Positions 23,966 to 36,304 are shown, counted from the stretch's first letter. The stretch: 64,000 nucleotides of DNA from Stenopsyche tienmushanensis (GCA_008973525.1 WACJ01000078.1:1116001-1180000); one strand, 5' to 3'. The notes: generated by a model not told the origin, from the letters alone. Numbers and translations are program-made.

Positions 23966-24413
23966 ATTTTAAATCTCAATCCGTAAATTCTTGATTATTT
24001 TAGCATAAAATTAACTTTCTTGTAGTTTCAAAAACTTCTAAAACTCATGATATATTTTTAAAGAAAAAAAAGAAAAAATCAAATTTGTGGTTGCATGAAA
24101 TATGAGCAACAAGGGAGTCGTAAGATTACGCGTTGACACGTCTGTTTTATATACCGACAAAAATATTATGTAACGGAGCTGAACAACCAATTGCGATACG
24201 ATGATGCTTATCAGTTTTTATTGCATGCACGCCTAAAATCATCTCATGGGCGAAATCGCCTAAAAGTATTCAGCGATTTGATATTTTTTTATTTGTTGGT
24301 CTCGGCGCGTTTGTCGACGTTTTTGGGGCTATTTTAGCGCGAATCGTTCGCCTAATGGCATAATTGATTCGATGCGTATAAAAATAATCATGACGGTGTT
24401 CAATTGAATCTAA

Positions 24414-25324
24414 ATTTGTATTTATGGACGTTTTCTGGATGGCATCGACGTGGAAAATGTCCGGTCGCCAAAGTGGGAACTGAGTACCGACGGCGAGCAA
24501 CAATTCAGTCTGCGTCGGGACGTCATACTGAGAGCACGGATCACGAATCTCGGTTGGGATTGTCGTTTCTCGTAAACTTTACGTCGGACGAAATATCAAA
24601 AGTCTTATAAAATTATCGAAGAGGGTGCCCATAAGGTATTTGGCAAAATCGGGACACCCCACGGGAAAAAATCGATTAGAAATACCATCAAAAATGTATA
24701 TTTTTGCACTATGATTTTTTACGGGGGGAGCACTTTTTCCAGTCTTAATTGTATGTAAAAATATTTAATTTTTATTAAGGACGTCCTTTTCCGGTTTCAT
24801 GAGTATTTAAGCAGCGGAAAATCTGTGAGTAGCTTTATTATTAGCTATCAGGACTCGAGATAAAAAAGGTTGAACCCGAGCTCATAATCATTTCATATCC
24901 GCTGTTTTGGCGGACGTAACTTTTTTCAGGATCGAAAGACAACTTTTTCGAAAATATTAGCCTCGATGCGTCATTTTTCAAGTATAAAAATATTATTTCA
25001 AGCATTTAGCATTCATTTTTCTGATATACAAGTGTAAATTTCTTCCATATCGAGTCGCGTCTTCTCGAATTCTAAAAAAATCACAGAGAAACCAATCGAT
25101 AATCGACGATACAGATCCGATTCGATGTAGATTCATCAGTTTTTATCAATTGCTTGCATTTTGAAACCAACAGTATTCATACCATATCGGACCAGTTGAA
25201 TGTGCATCGCGTTTCGAAGTTCAAAAGTGTGAATGCAAATGACAAACATGTGGTAATTTTGGGAGCAAACATTCAGTTTGTTGACGTGTGTTCCATCTCG
25301 ATTGTGTCAGACTTCGGGGCGTGA
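24414..25324 (+). pseudogene. Unidentified coding-like island
   Basis: One plus frame stays open for 53 codons (24414-24575, containing ENVRSPKWELSTDGEQQFSL), is broken by one TAA, then runs 60 more codons to 24758 and remains stop-poor to about 25118. A second frame, 25103-25324 (73 codons), contains DQLNVHRVSKFKSVNANDKH and ends in three consecutive TGA codons. Base composition is less A+T-rich than flanking DNA. It matches none of the transposon families in the window and I recognise no domain. A decayed gene with stops and a frameshift is the simplest reading; chance is not excluded. Confidence 0.35.
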
Positions 25325-25621
25325 TGATGAAACCAAATAATCAAACGACGTCTGGTCGCAGGAGATATCAGATTGTTGGATGCTGAAGATGATTAATCTA
25401 TCCGAAGACACAGATGGTGAGCAAAAATTTAATTAAACCAATAACGAACGCAAAACTTCATTTAATAAATACGATCGAACAGATTTAATCGAAATGATTT
25501 GAAGGTCTTGGGCATAACGCACGCGCATTACAGATGCATTTATCACCAAATATAAAATAAATACGCATTTCCCGATTGAAAAAAAAAATATTGAATATGT
25601 ATGGGGTCCTTTTTTTTTAAA

Positions 25622-26268
25622 TAAGGACGCTCAATTTTTAAATGCAAATAAAACAAGATATGTGTGAGATATCCATTCAATTTTTATATCAAAGAATATT
25701 TTATGGCATTAAGTATGGAATGTAATTTCGTTCAAATATCCGCCGCGGTTTTGCTTGGTGACACGCATTCGGGTGTTTCAATTTTCAATGATTTCATTAT
25801 GATGATGGCGTTCATAATATTGAAGTTTATGCGTTAAAATTATTTGCTGTTTAAACGTATACACGTTTTATATGACGAAATTTAAAGGCACTTCAACGCT
25901 GTGTGAGATAATCATGCCCTCAAATCGCTTGTGCAGAATGTCCATCGTGGCATGCGCTGTGTGCCAGGTTGTGTCGTCGTATTAAAACCACATACACATG
26001 AGAATCAGAATTGTTTCAAATCCGATAAAAATTCTACAAATATGTCAAATCTTTATTGCTAAAGATGATCGTTTTTGCGATACGTTTTTAGAAAAAGACA
26101 TTGATTTAAAAAATAAAATTTAATAATTTTTACACATGTATCAACACTATAATCTTATATAATAATTTGCCATATACTATAAAATAATTTATTATAAATT
26201 TTATAAATATTACTTTAAAAATATGACTGATATAATTTAACAAACATAGAGCGTTTCTATTGAAAAAC
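25622..26268 (-). mobile_element. Family B deletion derivative with both TIRs
   Basis: Left end aaggacgctcaatttttaaa and right end atagagcgtttctattgaaa are inverted relatives of the ends of 39596-40857. Inside, ccgcggttttgcttggtgac and the inverted HERFEG block (25910-25960) remain, but most of the transposase gene is missing. At about 647 bp it cannot encode a full protein and would have relied on a relative for movement. Confidence 0.75.
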
Positions 26269-26559
26269 TCTTATTCGTCTTGTTTAAGTTTATTTTAAAT
26301 TTAAACTTATTTTTGGCCTTAAATAACTACTTTTATTATGATCATTTAACACATACGATATAAGTAGACTGCCGCTTATAATTTAAAAATTATTAAAAAT
26401 ATCTTTAAATTTCCGATAACAGATAAAACCGTTATTTATGCCGAAAAAAAAACTCAAACTGAACCGATTCGAAAATATCGGTTTTTTAGGTTCGGTAAGT
26501 GTCTTATACGAAATAGAGTTTGGGTGAATTTTTATTTGGATATATCATGTGACCTATGC

Positions 26560-26830
26560 TATAATATGTTTGCTATACACCCAAACTCACCATGTTGGCG
26601 CACATTAGTCTGGTGAAATAAAGTTTGAGCTGTGGGGACGGGAAGAGAGGATACGCGCGCAATATGCTTTTATGCCTTTGGATCCCAGCTTTTCGGCTCG
26701 CAATACACGTAACCTGAAGCAATAAACCACGTACTGCGTTTCTTTTCAAATAATCATTAGCGCATTGCAACGCATGCCGGGTATTCGTTAGTAATTCATA
26801 TAAATCAATCAAGAATAGTATTTTTAAATA
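26560..26830 (+). repeat. Family P fragment
   Basis: atgttggcgcacattagtct, the gcgcgcaatatg block, taacctgaagcaataaacca and catgccgggtattcgttagt parallel 8383-8640. Lacks the first 130 bp of the longest copy. Confidence 0.6.
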
Positions 26831-26844
26831 TGTTTAGTATTTTT

Positions 26845-26945
26845 AAATACGCGTTGCGCAACAAAGGATGCTGCATTTTGTTTTCTTTATTCAGTAACAG
26901 GACCAAGAAGCTTCCTATCTATATAGAAAAATTAGATAGTCCATT
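26845..26945 (-). repeat. Family G repeat, inverted
   Basis: Reads inverted as ctaatttttctatatagata, gaagcttcttggtcctgtta and tttgttgcgcaacgcgta, matching 6540-6660. The longest G copy by flank similarity. Confidence 0.6.
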
Positions 26946-27369
26946 TGTATTTTTATGTCATTGATAAATCGGTACAGCAAAATTCCGGGTTATATTTGAA
27001 TCACTTACTTATATTTATAAAAGTAGAAATTCGTTAAAATTATTCATGTAGAATGCTTTTTATAAACGAATGAAATGTTCGAAGCATCCGGAGCTAAACC
27101 GAAAAATGTTTGAAACTGAACCGGAACGAAAACGGACATAAAGAAAAAAAATGCTTCAAAGCCCTGATATTAATACACCATCATTTGTGGCAATCGCGTT
27201 AATTCAACGCGTTTTTAAAGTCCAAGTTCAGATCTAGAATTTGGAACAAAATCATAAAAAAAAAAAACAAATTTGATCGGATGCATTTGATGAATCAATA
27301 AAATCGGGCGCGGTTATCTTCAATATTGATTTAAATATATGTGTTTATCTTTGTCTCTCAAGACCGCGC

Positions 27370-29520
27370 AACGTGAATAAAGCTTGTATATTAATAAATG
27401 AGCCCTAACACCGTTGATAGCAAACATAATTCATTTCTTCGCGTAAACTTAACAATACACGTGTGCAAATAACTGTTATTGTGTTTTACAATGTATTTTT
27501 GATCTAAATAAATAATTATTTTATGCAATTGGTTTAAAGAAAATTAGCCCTGAACTTCCAAATGAAATATTCTGTATATTTGATCAATGTGGCTTTTTAC
27601 TATTTATTATGGTTGTAAGAAGATCACCGATAATAGAAGAGACCTCATACTTGATAGTTTCCAACCGGATACGGACAAATTCCATTTTAATTGTATAATT
27701 GTATTCATTTTTAGAATGAGAATAATTAGACGTGTAGTGGTATCTTTACAGCACGATCTTGCCATCGATGTACGAGTGCATGATGAAACGTGAGATATTC
27801 GTCTCTGTCTTCGATTCACTAATCTCCGCATTCAGTGTGCGAAAATGATATTAATGCAGTTAATGTTGGGCGGGGTGTATTTTTGGTATATTAAATTCCC
27901 AAAAAAATAATTTCGTTTTTACTATGATAAATTATGTAAATGCTGAAATATACTCCATAGGAGGCTTTGCTAAAGATGACTCAATTGAAAATAAACTTTA
28001 GGACTTAAAATCCCTTTAAAATAAAATATATGCGGTTTTGAAACACAAACTTTACAATTTTATCTCCTCCGTATATTACGGAGTGGTTGACAGTGTTTGA
28101 AATGAGCGAAAATTTAAAGACGATACCGCAACATAAATCAAACTTAAAGCTCTCACGAAGATTTATTATATAAATATGGCTTCATATTAAGCATTTTTTA
28201 AGATTACAATTTTAAAATTTAATATATTCGAGACATGGGAGATCAACGAGGGCGTGCATTGCCAAATATATTTTTTTCTTGTCATATCATTATTCAATCT
28301 TCCAGAAATTGTTTCCCGCGAGGGATTCTTCATTTTTGTAATCGAAAAGCAAAAAATCTGTAGAATTTTGAAAGGCCCTTTGAACTAAATGGACATCTAA
28401 ATGATGTAATGCGGATTTTATTAGGCATCTCAGAAAACCAATTTATTCCCGAATTTATATAGATCTTAAATAAATTTTACTCTTTTATTAATACTTCATT
28501 TATAAAAAGCTTTGCTCTTTAGCATTTTTTTTATTTTGAGATCGAATTACATAATTGGTTTTTGCTCAATAGAAAAAAAATCAAAAGCTGTATAGTAGAC
28601 TTTGAATAAAAATTAATTTTCAGCAGTACTATAAAGAGAGAAATTATGCATGTTATGCAATGAAAATCGTTTCAATTATTCAAACGATCATAGACGTTCA
28701 TTGTGTGCTTCGGATAACGCTGTTTGGACTTAACAACCGTTAAACGCGTCGTTTAGATGGAGGCTTCTTCAATCGCATCGACGACTCTTTGGAGTCCTCG
28801 AGTCTGCGGAATTTGGTTGTTTGAGTGCTCAATTGTCTGCAAATAAATCCACAGCAGATGATTTAAATTAGAATAATAAATAATCGATAGTAAACTATAA
28901 CCAATGTATTATTATCGGCAGTAAAAGACGCCTCTCATTGGCTGAAAATTCATAACAAAATGACGAGTAGGAACAGCACTCGTCACAAAACCTGGGACAC
29001 TATAAATCTAACAAGTAGAAAAACGATTATTAATTTATGTTTTTTTTTTAAGAAGAAACATTAATAGATATTGTTGAATTCTTTAGAAATTATATTATAC
29101 AATGCCACGTGTTTATCGTATCAAACGACTCTCAAATTGTGAACAAGTTTGAACGAAATGCTTCAAAAGTATATTGCATATTACATAGCTAAATACTAAA
29201 AATAAAGCCAAAAAAGCATTTATTGTTACTAAACATCTGAGAATTATGGTCATTCATTCATAGATAAGGATTCATATATTCGTCCAAAAATAAAAGAAAA
29301 ACTACAAACTTTCTACAAAACTCCGCGCAAATCGAATTGGCGTAATAATAATTTAATGTAAATGAATACATACTCAACAATATTAAATAGAGAGTTGTTC
29401 CCTTACAATGAGCAACGTCATTGTATTTGCTAAGTAGTATCGAAAGAATCTATTTCTGCCGATGTTTAGTATCTTTATAATAATTTATAATAACTCGAAA
29501 GGTGATGTTCAGCAAATTCG
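27370..29520. other. AT-rich interval with small shared words
   Basis: Words near 27385 (tgtatattaataaatgagcc) and 27735 (gtagtggtatctttacagca) recur near 38315 and 38428, in the same order, so a shared repeat spans parts of 27370-27780. The ORF 27587-27793 overlaps it. A frame around 28735-28875 looks mildly protein-like but has no family. Nothing else supported. Confidence 0.35.
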
Positions 29521-29521
29521 T

Positions 29522-29758
29522 TCAGGGTTCATTGAAACTCTGATTTATGCCAAGAAGATCATAAAAACATTGGTTACAAATTTCTGTCTCCAAATTTGTA
29601 AAACGTGTTGATATAAGATTTTTAATTTGCTTCACATTTATTTCATTTTCGGAATCAAAATCACACAACGGTGGAAACATTTCTAAATTTTCCCTCCACA
29701 TCACGATTTTGTTACGAAATACTTTTTTTTTTTTTTTTTTTGAAGAGACATTGAGCAT
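29522..29758 (-). mobile_element. hAT/ZBED5-like transposase fragment
   Basis: The minus frame contains WRENLEMFPPLCDFDSENEI and then spaced hydrophobics before a FNEP-like end. This follows the pattern W-x2-N-x3-FP-x6-(F)-x2-E-x8-I-x4-L-x2-L seen in domesticated and transposon hAT proteins of the ZBED5/FAM200/ZMYM type. An A-run in the reading frame (KKKKKK) near the start and no C-terminal dimerisation domain show it is a fragment. Assigned from pattern memory only. Confidence 0.45.
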
Positions 29759-30255
29759 GTTTACATTCTCAAAAATATTAGATGATACTTATTGTCGGTG
29801 TAACTTTCTTCTTATTCTTTCTGTTCGATATAATATGCGTATTTCACATTAGTCGAATTTTCAATTGAAATTAAATTTATTTTGCGTATTAAATCTGAAT
29901 TTCGGCCAGTAATCGTAAGTCAATAGTACTTATGTCGTTTGTGCATCTCGATGATTGGAGCAGATGAGTTTTTTATATGTACCATGTATTTTAAGGGACT
30001 TTCTCGACCCTTGAAATACGTAGTTTTACTTTTACGAAGTATGTAAAATTCTAAATACTATTTCTTCGTATTTTGTTTGGAAAGGTCCTGCCTGTACTAT
30101 GTCACGGCGGGACAGAGTTGGCAGCCCTAGCCAAAAAATAGTCCCGAATTAACGTGCGGTCACTACTTCCTGCCTTTATTTTATTACGGGGCATTATAGG
30201 CGTAAGAATAAAACGGGACAATTTTAATCAATAATATGGTCTTCCTCTGAATATA

Positions 30256-30530
30256 TTATAATTTTCGATATGGTATATAATTTTTAGATTTTCCGTTGTA
30301 GATATATTTCAGTTTAGAGACAAAAAACGAAGAAGGACAATTTTTCATATCGTTCGAATTCGTATTTGTTTTTGTATGTAAAAACTGTTTTAATACGAGA
30401 AACAAAGAAAGATCCAAATGAATAAGATCCGGAGAATAAGCTGGATGTAATAACAACTCCCATTCAAAGCCCCCATTTTTTTTAAATGGCGTGTGTAAAA
30501 AAGTCGATACATAGTTGAGCGAGTTCAATG
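30256..30530 (-). mobile_element. Mariner transposase C-terminal fragment
   Basis: The minus frame reads HPAYSPDLIHLDLSLFLVLK, the mariner block HPPYSPDL-P-DY-LF-xLK around the third catalytic aspartate; here the D-Y pair is changed to D-L. It then continues QFLHTKTNTNSNDMKN and a FFVSK segment. Upstream catalytic residues and N-terminal domains are absent, and no terminal repeat is nearby. Confidence 0.8.
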
Positions 30531-31019
30531 GAAATACCTGGATTTGTCTCGATCAAATCTCGCAGAAAGTCGTTATTCAGTATTTTAGGCATTCCACGAC
30601 AAACCACTTTGAGTACATTTCTGCGAAAATTGTACACATCCAGACGACAAGACTGATCAGAATAAGTTAAACATTGGCTGTTTCAAAGCGTACAGCAAAA
30701 AATCCATTACAAAAATCATGTCCTTTTTATTTAATATCTCTTGTTAACAGAAATATAATAAAAACGACACATATTTTTGGTACTATCGATATGTTACGTG
30801 GGCGAAATGGTATTCTCACGTAAAATCGCTGTTGATCTGTGCATATGCAATTTATCAGATTAACATCTTTCTGTCTTCTTTTAGACGCAACGTGTCAGTA
30901 TTAACATTGGCATATTCTGTTTTTCTGCGGACATATTGCGTATAGTTAATAATATCTATCTAAATTAATAAAAAAATAAGAGTGGATGCATAACGACATA
31001 TCCGCTACTTGCCTAACCT

Positions 31020-31093
31020 CCACGTTACACTGGTGTCAGAAACAGCGGGTCACTAAGATGAGCTCGATGCTCGCCGGCAATATGCGTCGTGGT
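31020..31093 (+). mobile_element. LTR family K end with primer-binding site
   Basis: tccacgttaca is followed at 31031 by tggtgtcagaaa, complementary to the 3' CCA end of animal tRNA-Leu (which ends ...ctgacacca). The leader gcgggtcactaagatgagct then resembles 48094-48150 before the hAT insertion at 31094. This is the boundary between a 5' LTR and the internal region of an LTR retrotransposon; no gag or pol follows. Confidence 0.65.
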
Positions 31094-32069
31094 TAGGGAA
31101 TCCAATCCAAAATTTCGATCCCGGGATCTCTGGATTTCATTTGACAATCCCGGGACCAGTCCCGGGATCCCGGGATTGGGATTTTCAATATTTTAAGAAA
31201 TCACATTGATAAATTAGATCAAAAATTACTAATAAGTCCATTTGTTCAATATAAAAAAATCACTTGAAGGCCAAAGAATTTTATTTATTTAAGAAAAGAT
31301 AAAAATACGATTCAAAAATAAATAAATAAAACACTAAACAATTCAAATATTATTTTGAAAATATGCCCGAAGTAACATTAACATTAAACATTAGTGTTTC
31401 GTCATTTAGTCTGGATCTGATTATGGAAGTCAGGCAACTTGCTGCTGAAAATGCACGCTCAGCCTCTACACTCATTGGAGGTATCGTCATTAGATATTTA
31501 AATGCTAGTTCGAGTTGATGACCACCATTTTCATAAAACACCATCAATGTGACTGATAAAATTCCTTTTTTGTGAGACACGGACTAAAATTTGCAAAATT
31601 CCCGATTTCCCGACAAATTATTTATTTCCGTCGCTGCAGATGAATACTTATATACTACTATACTTTGATGTGACTCGTAATTATATTACGAAGGAACACA
31701 AAAATTCTGAAGCCCGTATCTATTATATTTCATATCGATATTCCCATTATTATAGTTGAGGTGTAGTAAATACATCACCGGTGCGGAAAGGTTAATATAA
31801 CAATTTGAAAAACATACATGTACGCTATATATGTATACATAGATTAGACAGTCACTGCCCCTAGGCAACGCCTAAGTTCGCCAATTAGTAATTACGCCAC
31901 TGTTTCCAAGCGTTCAGATTTCGTCGGGAAGTATCCTTCATCGTGTTGGTGAGGTTTATGATTTCTGTTAGATAAAAATTTTAATCCCGAATTTTTCTGG
32001 ATTACGTTTACTAATCCCTGGATTCTTAAGTACCTAAAACTGTCCGGGATCCCGAGATTAGATTCCCTG
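31094..32069 (-). mobile_element. hAT transposon, short copy with both ends
   Basis: Ends are tagggaatccaat (left) and, inverted, cagggaatctaat (right). The 8 bp outside are gtcgtggt and gtcgtgag, 6 of 8 identical, fitting the 8-bp target duplication of hAT elements. The minus strand 31580-31350 encodes AFKYLMTIPPMSVEAERAFS, then a SIIRSRL-N-ETL segment, the C-terminal hAT dimerisation domain. The rest of the transposase, including the catalytic core, is missing. A partial second copy lies at 7614-8095. Confidence 0.85.
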
Positions 32070-32330
32070 GTCGTGAGTATCAGTGTAGTCTTCTCTGATT
32101 AACTTAACCCATTCGTGTCGACTCATCACATCACTACCATAAACTTGCATGGCGATTCCGATAGATATTAGCGACGTTATTGTTCTGCAAAGTAAAAAAA
32201 TGGACGACCGCGTGGATTTCCCACGAACGGGAGATGGCGGGAGTGCGCGACGACCTCTCCATCGAAAGAATTTACTGTGAACGAACAAAATGTCCGACAA
32301 ACACGCGGGACCAAACAAATCGAAATAGCC
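32070..32330 (-). mobile_element. Family A mariner 5' end
   Basis: The minus-strand ATG at 32262 opens MERSSRTPAISRSWEIHAVV and continues through a first helix-turn-helix until a stop at about 32140. Another frame then continues YGSDVMSRHEWVKLIRE, so a frameshift splits the DNA-binding domain. The leader on its 5' side (inverse of ccattttgttcgttcacagt) is conserved in all A copies. Truncated before the catalytic domain. Confidence 0.8.
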
Positions 32331-32794
32331 GTGTTTGTGTGATGTGTTTGATTATCGCGTAAATACGTTTGCACATGTCGATAAGCATATCAGATCGTTA
32401 TTTTTGCATGATATTAATGCTGTGCGATTAATTATATTATTACATGGCATTTTAGAGAGTTGTTCGAATACGAATTTTGCTACAGTTTTGCTGATTGCCT
32501 CCGACAATTGAGTTGTTAATGCCCACGATAAAGATGATGGCACACAGAGGCGCAATCATATCATTGCGGAAGATGTAACACATTGTAACACAATGGAAGT
32601 TCCATTGGCTACTGACAATGAACTGATTTAACATTGAAATCGTCTTAGAACTGAACTGGGGGTCCTAAATAATCATAAAATCAATATTTCGAATAACGAG
32701 TATGAATTTAGTATAATATTCGAATATTATTATTCTTTCAATTAGGATTTATTTGTGGGCACCACTGTCGTGTAAATTAATTCTTTTGGTGGCC

Positions 32795-32875
32795 CTACTG
32801 CGTGAGACGCACGATCTCCAGACCTGACACCAGTGGATTTCTTTGTTTAGTGACGTGCTGAATTTCTCATAAAGG
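32795..32875 (+). mobile_element. Family C transposase scrap
   Basis: The plus strand encodes ARSPDLTPVDFFV before a stop in place of the WG, the C-family third catalytic block, here in the orientation opposite to 7251-8211. About 80 bp only. Confidence 0.6.
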
Positions 32876-33205
32876 TATGTCGCGTTTTCCAATTGATTAA
32901 ATGTCGACCGTGGTTGAGAAAGGTACAAGTCTAACCATTTGAAATTTACTAAGATTTAAAATAAATCTGTTTCTGTTTGAGCCTAAATTTTATTCTGGCT
33001 GCTGGATCATTTAGATGTATTTTGGGATTTATAAAATTGATGAATAATTTTATTTAATGTCCGCCATGAAACCCAAGTGGTATTCGTTGCCCGAAGCTCA
33101 TTTTCATCGGAAAAATTCCAATGAAAAATTTGCCACCTCTCTACTTTTTAGCACGAAACATAAAAGTATATAAAACCGGCAGTGTGGCCTCTTATAAAAT
33201 TCATT

Positions 33206-33656
33206 ATGGAAGTTATTGAAAAATGCACTCCAAGCTTCTGCGTCGAAGAAAAACAAGCAACGGATATCTTGAAAACGACGTACATCATTTTTATGAAACG
33301 CTGAATCGAAATGAAAGAGATCCAATCATGATAAAGTCCTGTTTATTTTTTAGTGTAATGGAGTTTTTAGTTCCGCGCAAAATATCCGAGCATATTTTAA
33401 GACATCTCCGAGAGGAAGAAACTTTATTGCCGTTTTTTTTTTATTGCAAAAGAGATATTGTTTATTAGCTCTGAGGAATGTGTTGTTCAATATTGAAGCA
33501 TTATTAGACAGCTTGTTATACAGCGTGATGAAAAAAGCCATTTTATTCTGCACAACATATTTATATATGAAATTAATAACGACTGGGAATCGTATAGTTT
33601 TTAAATCCATACTTCTACCGCCGCCCGCATCAACTATCCCCTTCACTCACATCTAA
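33206..33656 (+). pseudogene. Unidentified coding-like island with TATA-like upstream
   Basis: Three plus frames follow one another: 33206-33304 (MEVIEKCTPSFCVEEKQATD), then 33223-33468 from about codon 24 (MIKSCLFFSVMEFLVPRKIS), then 33444-33656 (LALRNVLFNIEALLDSLLYS). The second frame shift falls in a T-run at about 33434. tatataaaac lies 30-40 bp before the first ATG. Serial handover between frames suggests one former gene of about 150 codons. No domain recognised and no match to transposon families here. Confidence 0.35.
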
Positions 33657-33730
33657 ATTATTGATTATCTTTTAATCGTATAAGCATATTTGGGAGATTG
33701 TATTTGTTATTATTTATATAAAAAAATATA

Positions 33731-33834
33731 GTCAGCGGCACGGAAAGTAGCCCAAATTTAATAATTAGCATGAAATACATTAATTGATTTCTGAAATCCA
33801 AAAGTTTGGGCCACATTCCGTGCCGCTGAGTGTA
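33731..33834. mobile_element. Family H mini-MITE
   Basis: Left gtcagcggcacggaaagtag and right, inverted, actcagcggcacggaatgtg form terminal inverted repeats of about 25 bp ending in gcccaaa, flanked by TA-containing sequence, with only about 50 bp between. A single end of the same family is at 63565-63596 (inverted actcagtggcacgaaaagtg). The ends resemble Tc1-type termini. Confidence 0.75.
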
Positions 33835-33939
33835 AATACAAAAACGATTGATCGAATCGATTATCCTAGCTTTATCATATGTGGTAAATACTTTGGAGAT
33901 TGTCTTAAATTCATACTAAAATTAATTTTTGAATGTGTG

Positions 33940-34336
33940 CCACACAACGCATGCTATGATGGACATTCCGCACGCATAGTTATAACGCGCGACGGAGATG
34001 TGATCATGCGATTTAACGCCTTTAGACTTATTTATTTGCGGCTATCTTAAATTGCAGATCTATGCATATGAACTGCAACTATTTTAAGCCTTTAAAGTTA
34101 ACATAATGAACGTCATTCAGCAAATTGAGCCAGATTTATGCATCAAAGTCGTCGAAAATTGAACCTTATGAATATATACAACCAATCAAAGTTGTAATAA
34201 ATATTTGAACAATATTATATTTTATATTTATTGCCATAAAATATTCTTTCTTTTCTATAATAAAATAAGTTCATATCATGCATATAACATGTTTTATTTA
34301 CATTTAAAGATTGAGCGTCTTTATTGAAAGACGCTG
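33940..34336 (+). mobile_element. Family B 3' half with terminal repeat
   Basis: Begins with a decayed HTAHA-like block (ccacacaacgcatgctatga), passes the tttaacgcctttagactta word shared with 1217-1240, and ends attgagcgtctttattgaaa. The frame is broken; the left end is missing. Confidence 0.65.
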
Positions 34337-34339
34337 TAT

Positions 34340-35070
34340 AATGATTCTTTGCATTGTTTTCCAAGCACACTCATGGTTTATTAATCCTCTTGCAAAAAAA
34401 TAAATAGATAATGTGAATTTCGTTAATTTTTGTCTAGATATATCTGATCAATAGCGTATAACTATAGTTATCCAGTTTAATTTTAGATGCTCTCGGCTAA
34501 ATCATTGCAAACATTTTTTCCAATTATATTTATGTACGCTTCTGTTTTGATGGATCGAATTGAATGAAACGATTCGAAAAAATGTTATGGCTCCGCAAGT
34601 AAGCAAATCCATAAATTGTAGCAATAATATCCAAACGCCTATCTATAAATATTTTTAAAAGAACTATAAAATATCCAGATCGCGAAAGAAGTGCTCGGCA
34701 ATCGAAACGTTCCAGAGATCGTTGCGCATACATTTTATGATATAATTTTCAATTGGATGATTCGTATTCCAAATCTACTCACAGCTTAATATGATATGTA
34801 TGGACATAGCAAAGGTTTGCCCATGGATGTGTTGAAAACAAGAACGAATGTCTATAGCAAACATTTTTATCCATCGACTCCCCTTTGTTTGATCAACTTA
34901 TTACAAACAAGGCTGTATTTTACCTATTTTCGTTAATTGGACTTTAATTATGATATTTTCCACGTATTGTTTGTTGCTTCTGGGTATTTGTAAGTAACTA
35001 CATGACAGGACTTCCTGTAAACTAACCTATTGATTTATGGATGGAATTCAATACTGTTAACAATAATAAT
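34340..35070. other. No supported gene
   Basis: AT-rich. The minus frame 34530-34733 (67 codons, MYAQRSLERFDCRALLSRSG) looks mildly protein-like but is isolated and of chance length. Confidence 0.35.
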
Positions 35071-35072
35071 AC

Positions 35073-35600
35073 TGCGTCTTTCAATAATGACGCTCAACTT
35101 TTAAATTCAAATAAAACAAGTTGTGTATAAGATATATAATTAATATTTATTTTATTTGAAAGAATATTTTATGGCAATAAATATACAATATAATACTTTT
35201 CAAATATATACTGCATATTTGCTTGGTGGCACGAATTCAGGATATTGATGGCCAGTTAACGTTGCCGCCGCGCGAGATAAACATATCCTCAAATCGCGCG
35301 TGCAGAATGCACAACGTGGCATGCGCTGTGTGACACGTAGCATGGTATATCAAATCCGTCAAATGTCGTTGGTATATCAAATCCGATAATTTTGCTTATT
35401 TGTATATCCATTAATCCAAAAATGAGCTTATCATCACTAAAGATTATTTCTTAGGGTGAAACGTTTCTCGAACTGAGCACTGATTTTGATAATAAAATTT
35501 GATACTTTTTATAATGATTTGCCATACATTATTGAATAATTCACAATCAATTTAATTCAACCTACCCTGTAAATGAGTTATTTTTGAATATACAACGCAT
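35073..35600 (-). mobile_element. Family B fragment with left TIR
   Basis: Left end ctttcaataatgacgctcaa, then tttatggcaataaatatac, tttgcttggtggcacgaat and the inverted HERFEG block at 35270-35335. Right end unclear. Very similar architecture to 25622-26268. Confidence 0.65.
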
Positions 35601-36019
35601 ACTTTGTGCGTATAAAAGCTCAATTTATTCTCGAAATATCTATCTTAGAATTCCTTACGAAAAATAATTTATATCAATTTCATTAAGCTCGCAATTGAGA
35701 ATGCACGATTTCACATCTAGGTCATTAAATAAGAGTTATTCTGTAGGCACTTGAAAACATAAAAATAAAAATAAAAAAGGTCGCAATCACTCTTTTTATT
35801 GAGCTCCATTCTGTATAATATTTGTAAAAATCGAACGAGGATCCAATAAAACTCAAATATTAATGGACGGAGTAATTGCGTTTCTGGGTAGAATATTATT
35901 TTATAAAATAAATATAATTTATCTATAAGTTACATTTGTACATCTGCCACCGCCCGCATTAACTATCCGCTACTGATACATAGCTCATTGCAGCGCTTAG
36001 CGTGATTCTTATTCGCGAG

Positions 36020-36300
36020 TTTATCCTTGTCTCTCAATACCGAGCAATTTTTATGTGTTTTTGAAGTTATGCGGTTTTCAAAATGTATTACAGATGACGA
36101 AATAATAAAAACTTCGATATCGTCAGCTGAAATCATTACTTTGGCGAATCAACTTGGTGGAGAAGGCTTTGATACTTTTTCTCAAAATTATGTCGATGAA
36201 TTGCTTGAGGATACTCCCATGGTTTGATATTATATGGCAGCAAAGAAATAGAAGACGATATTTAAGTGGAAGAAACTCCTGCTCTCTTTACACTAAAAAT
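36020..36300 (+). mobile_element. Tigger/pogo transposase C-terminal remnant
   Basis: The plus frame reads ITLANQLGGEGFDTFSQNYV then DELLED, matching the acidic tail of Tigger proteins (xx-I-x-L-x4-G-x-EGF-x-D-x4-D-x-x-ELL). The word gttatgcggttttcaaaatg precedes it. A mariner lies immediately downstream at 36305, and Tigger-like 3' sequence resumes near 38150. Confidence 0.55.
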
Positions 36301-36304
36301 TATA

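Noticed and set aside
24270..24610. Overlapping ORFs on both strands (77 and 68 codons)
   Set aside because: The frame beginning at 24414 in a different phase explains the region better and links to the longer stop-poor stretch.
27587..27831. Overlapping 68- and 74-codon ORFs on both strands
   Set aside because: Part of the frame coincides with words shared with 38428-38450, so at least part is repeat sequence; a TGA also breaks its possible continuation.
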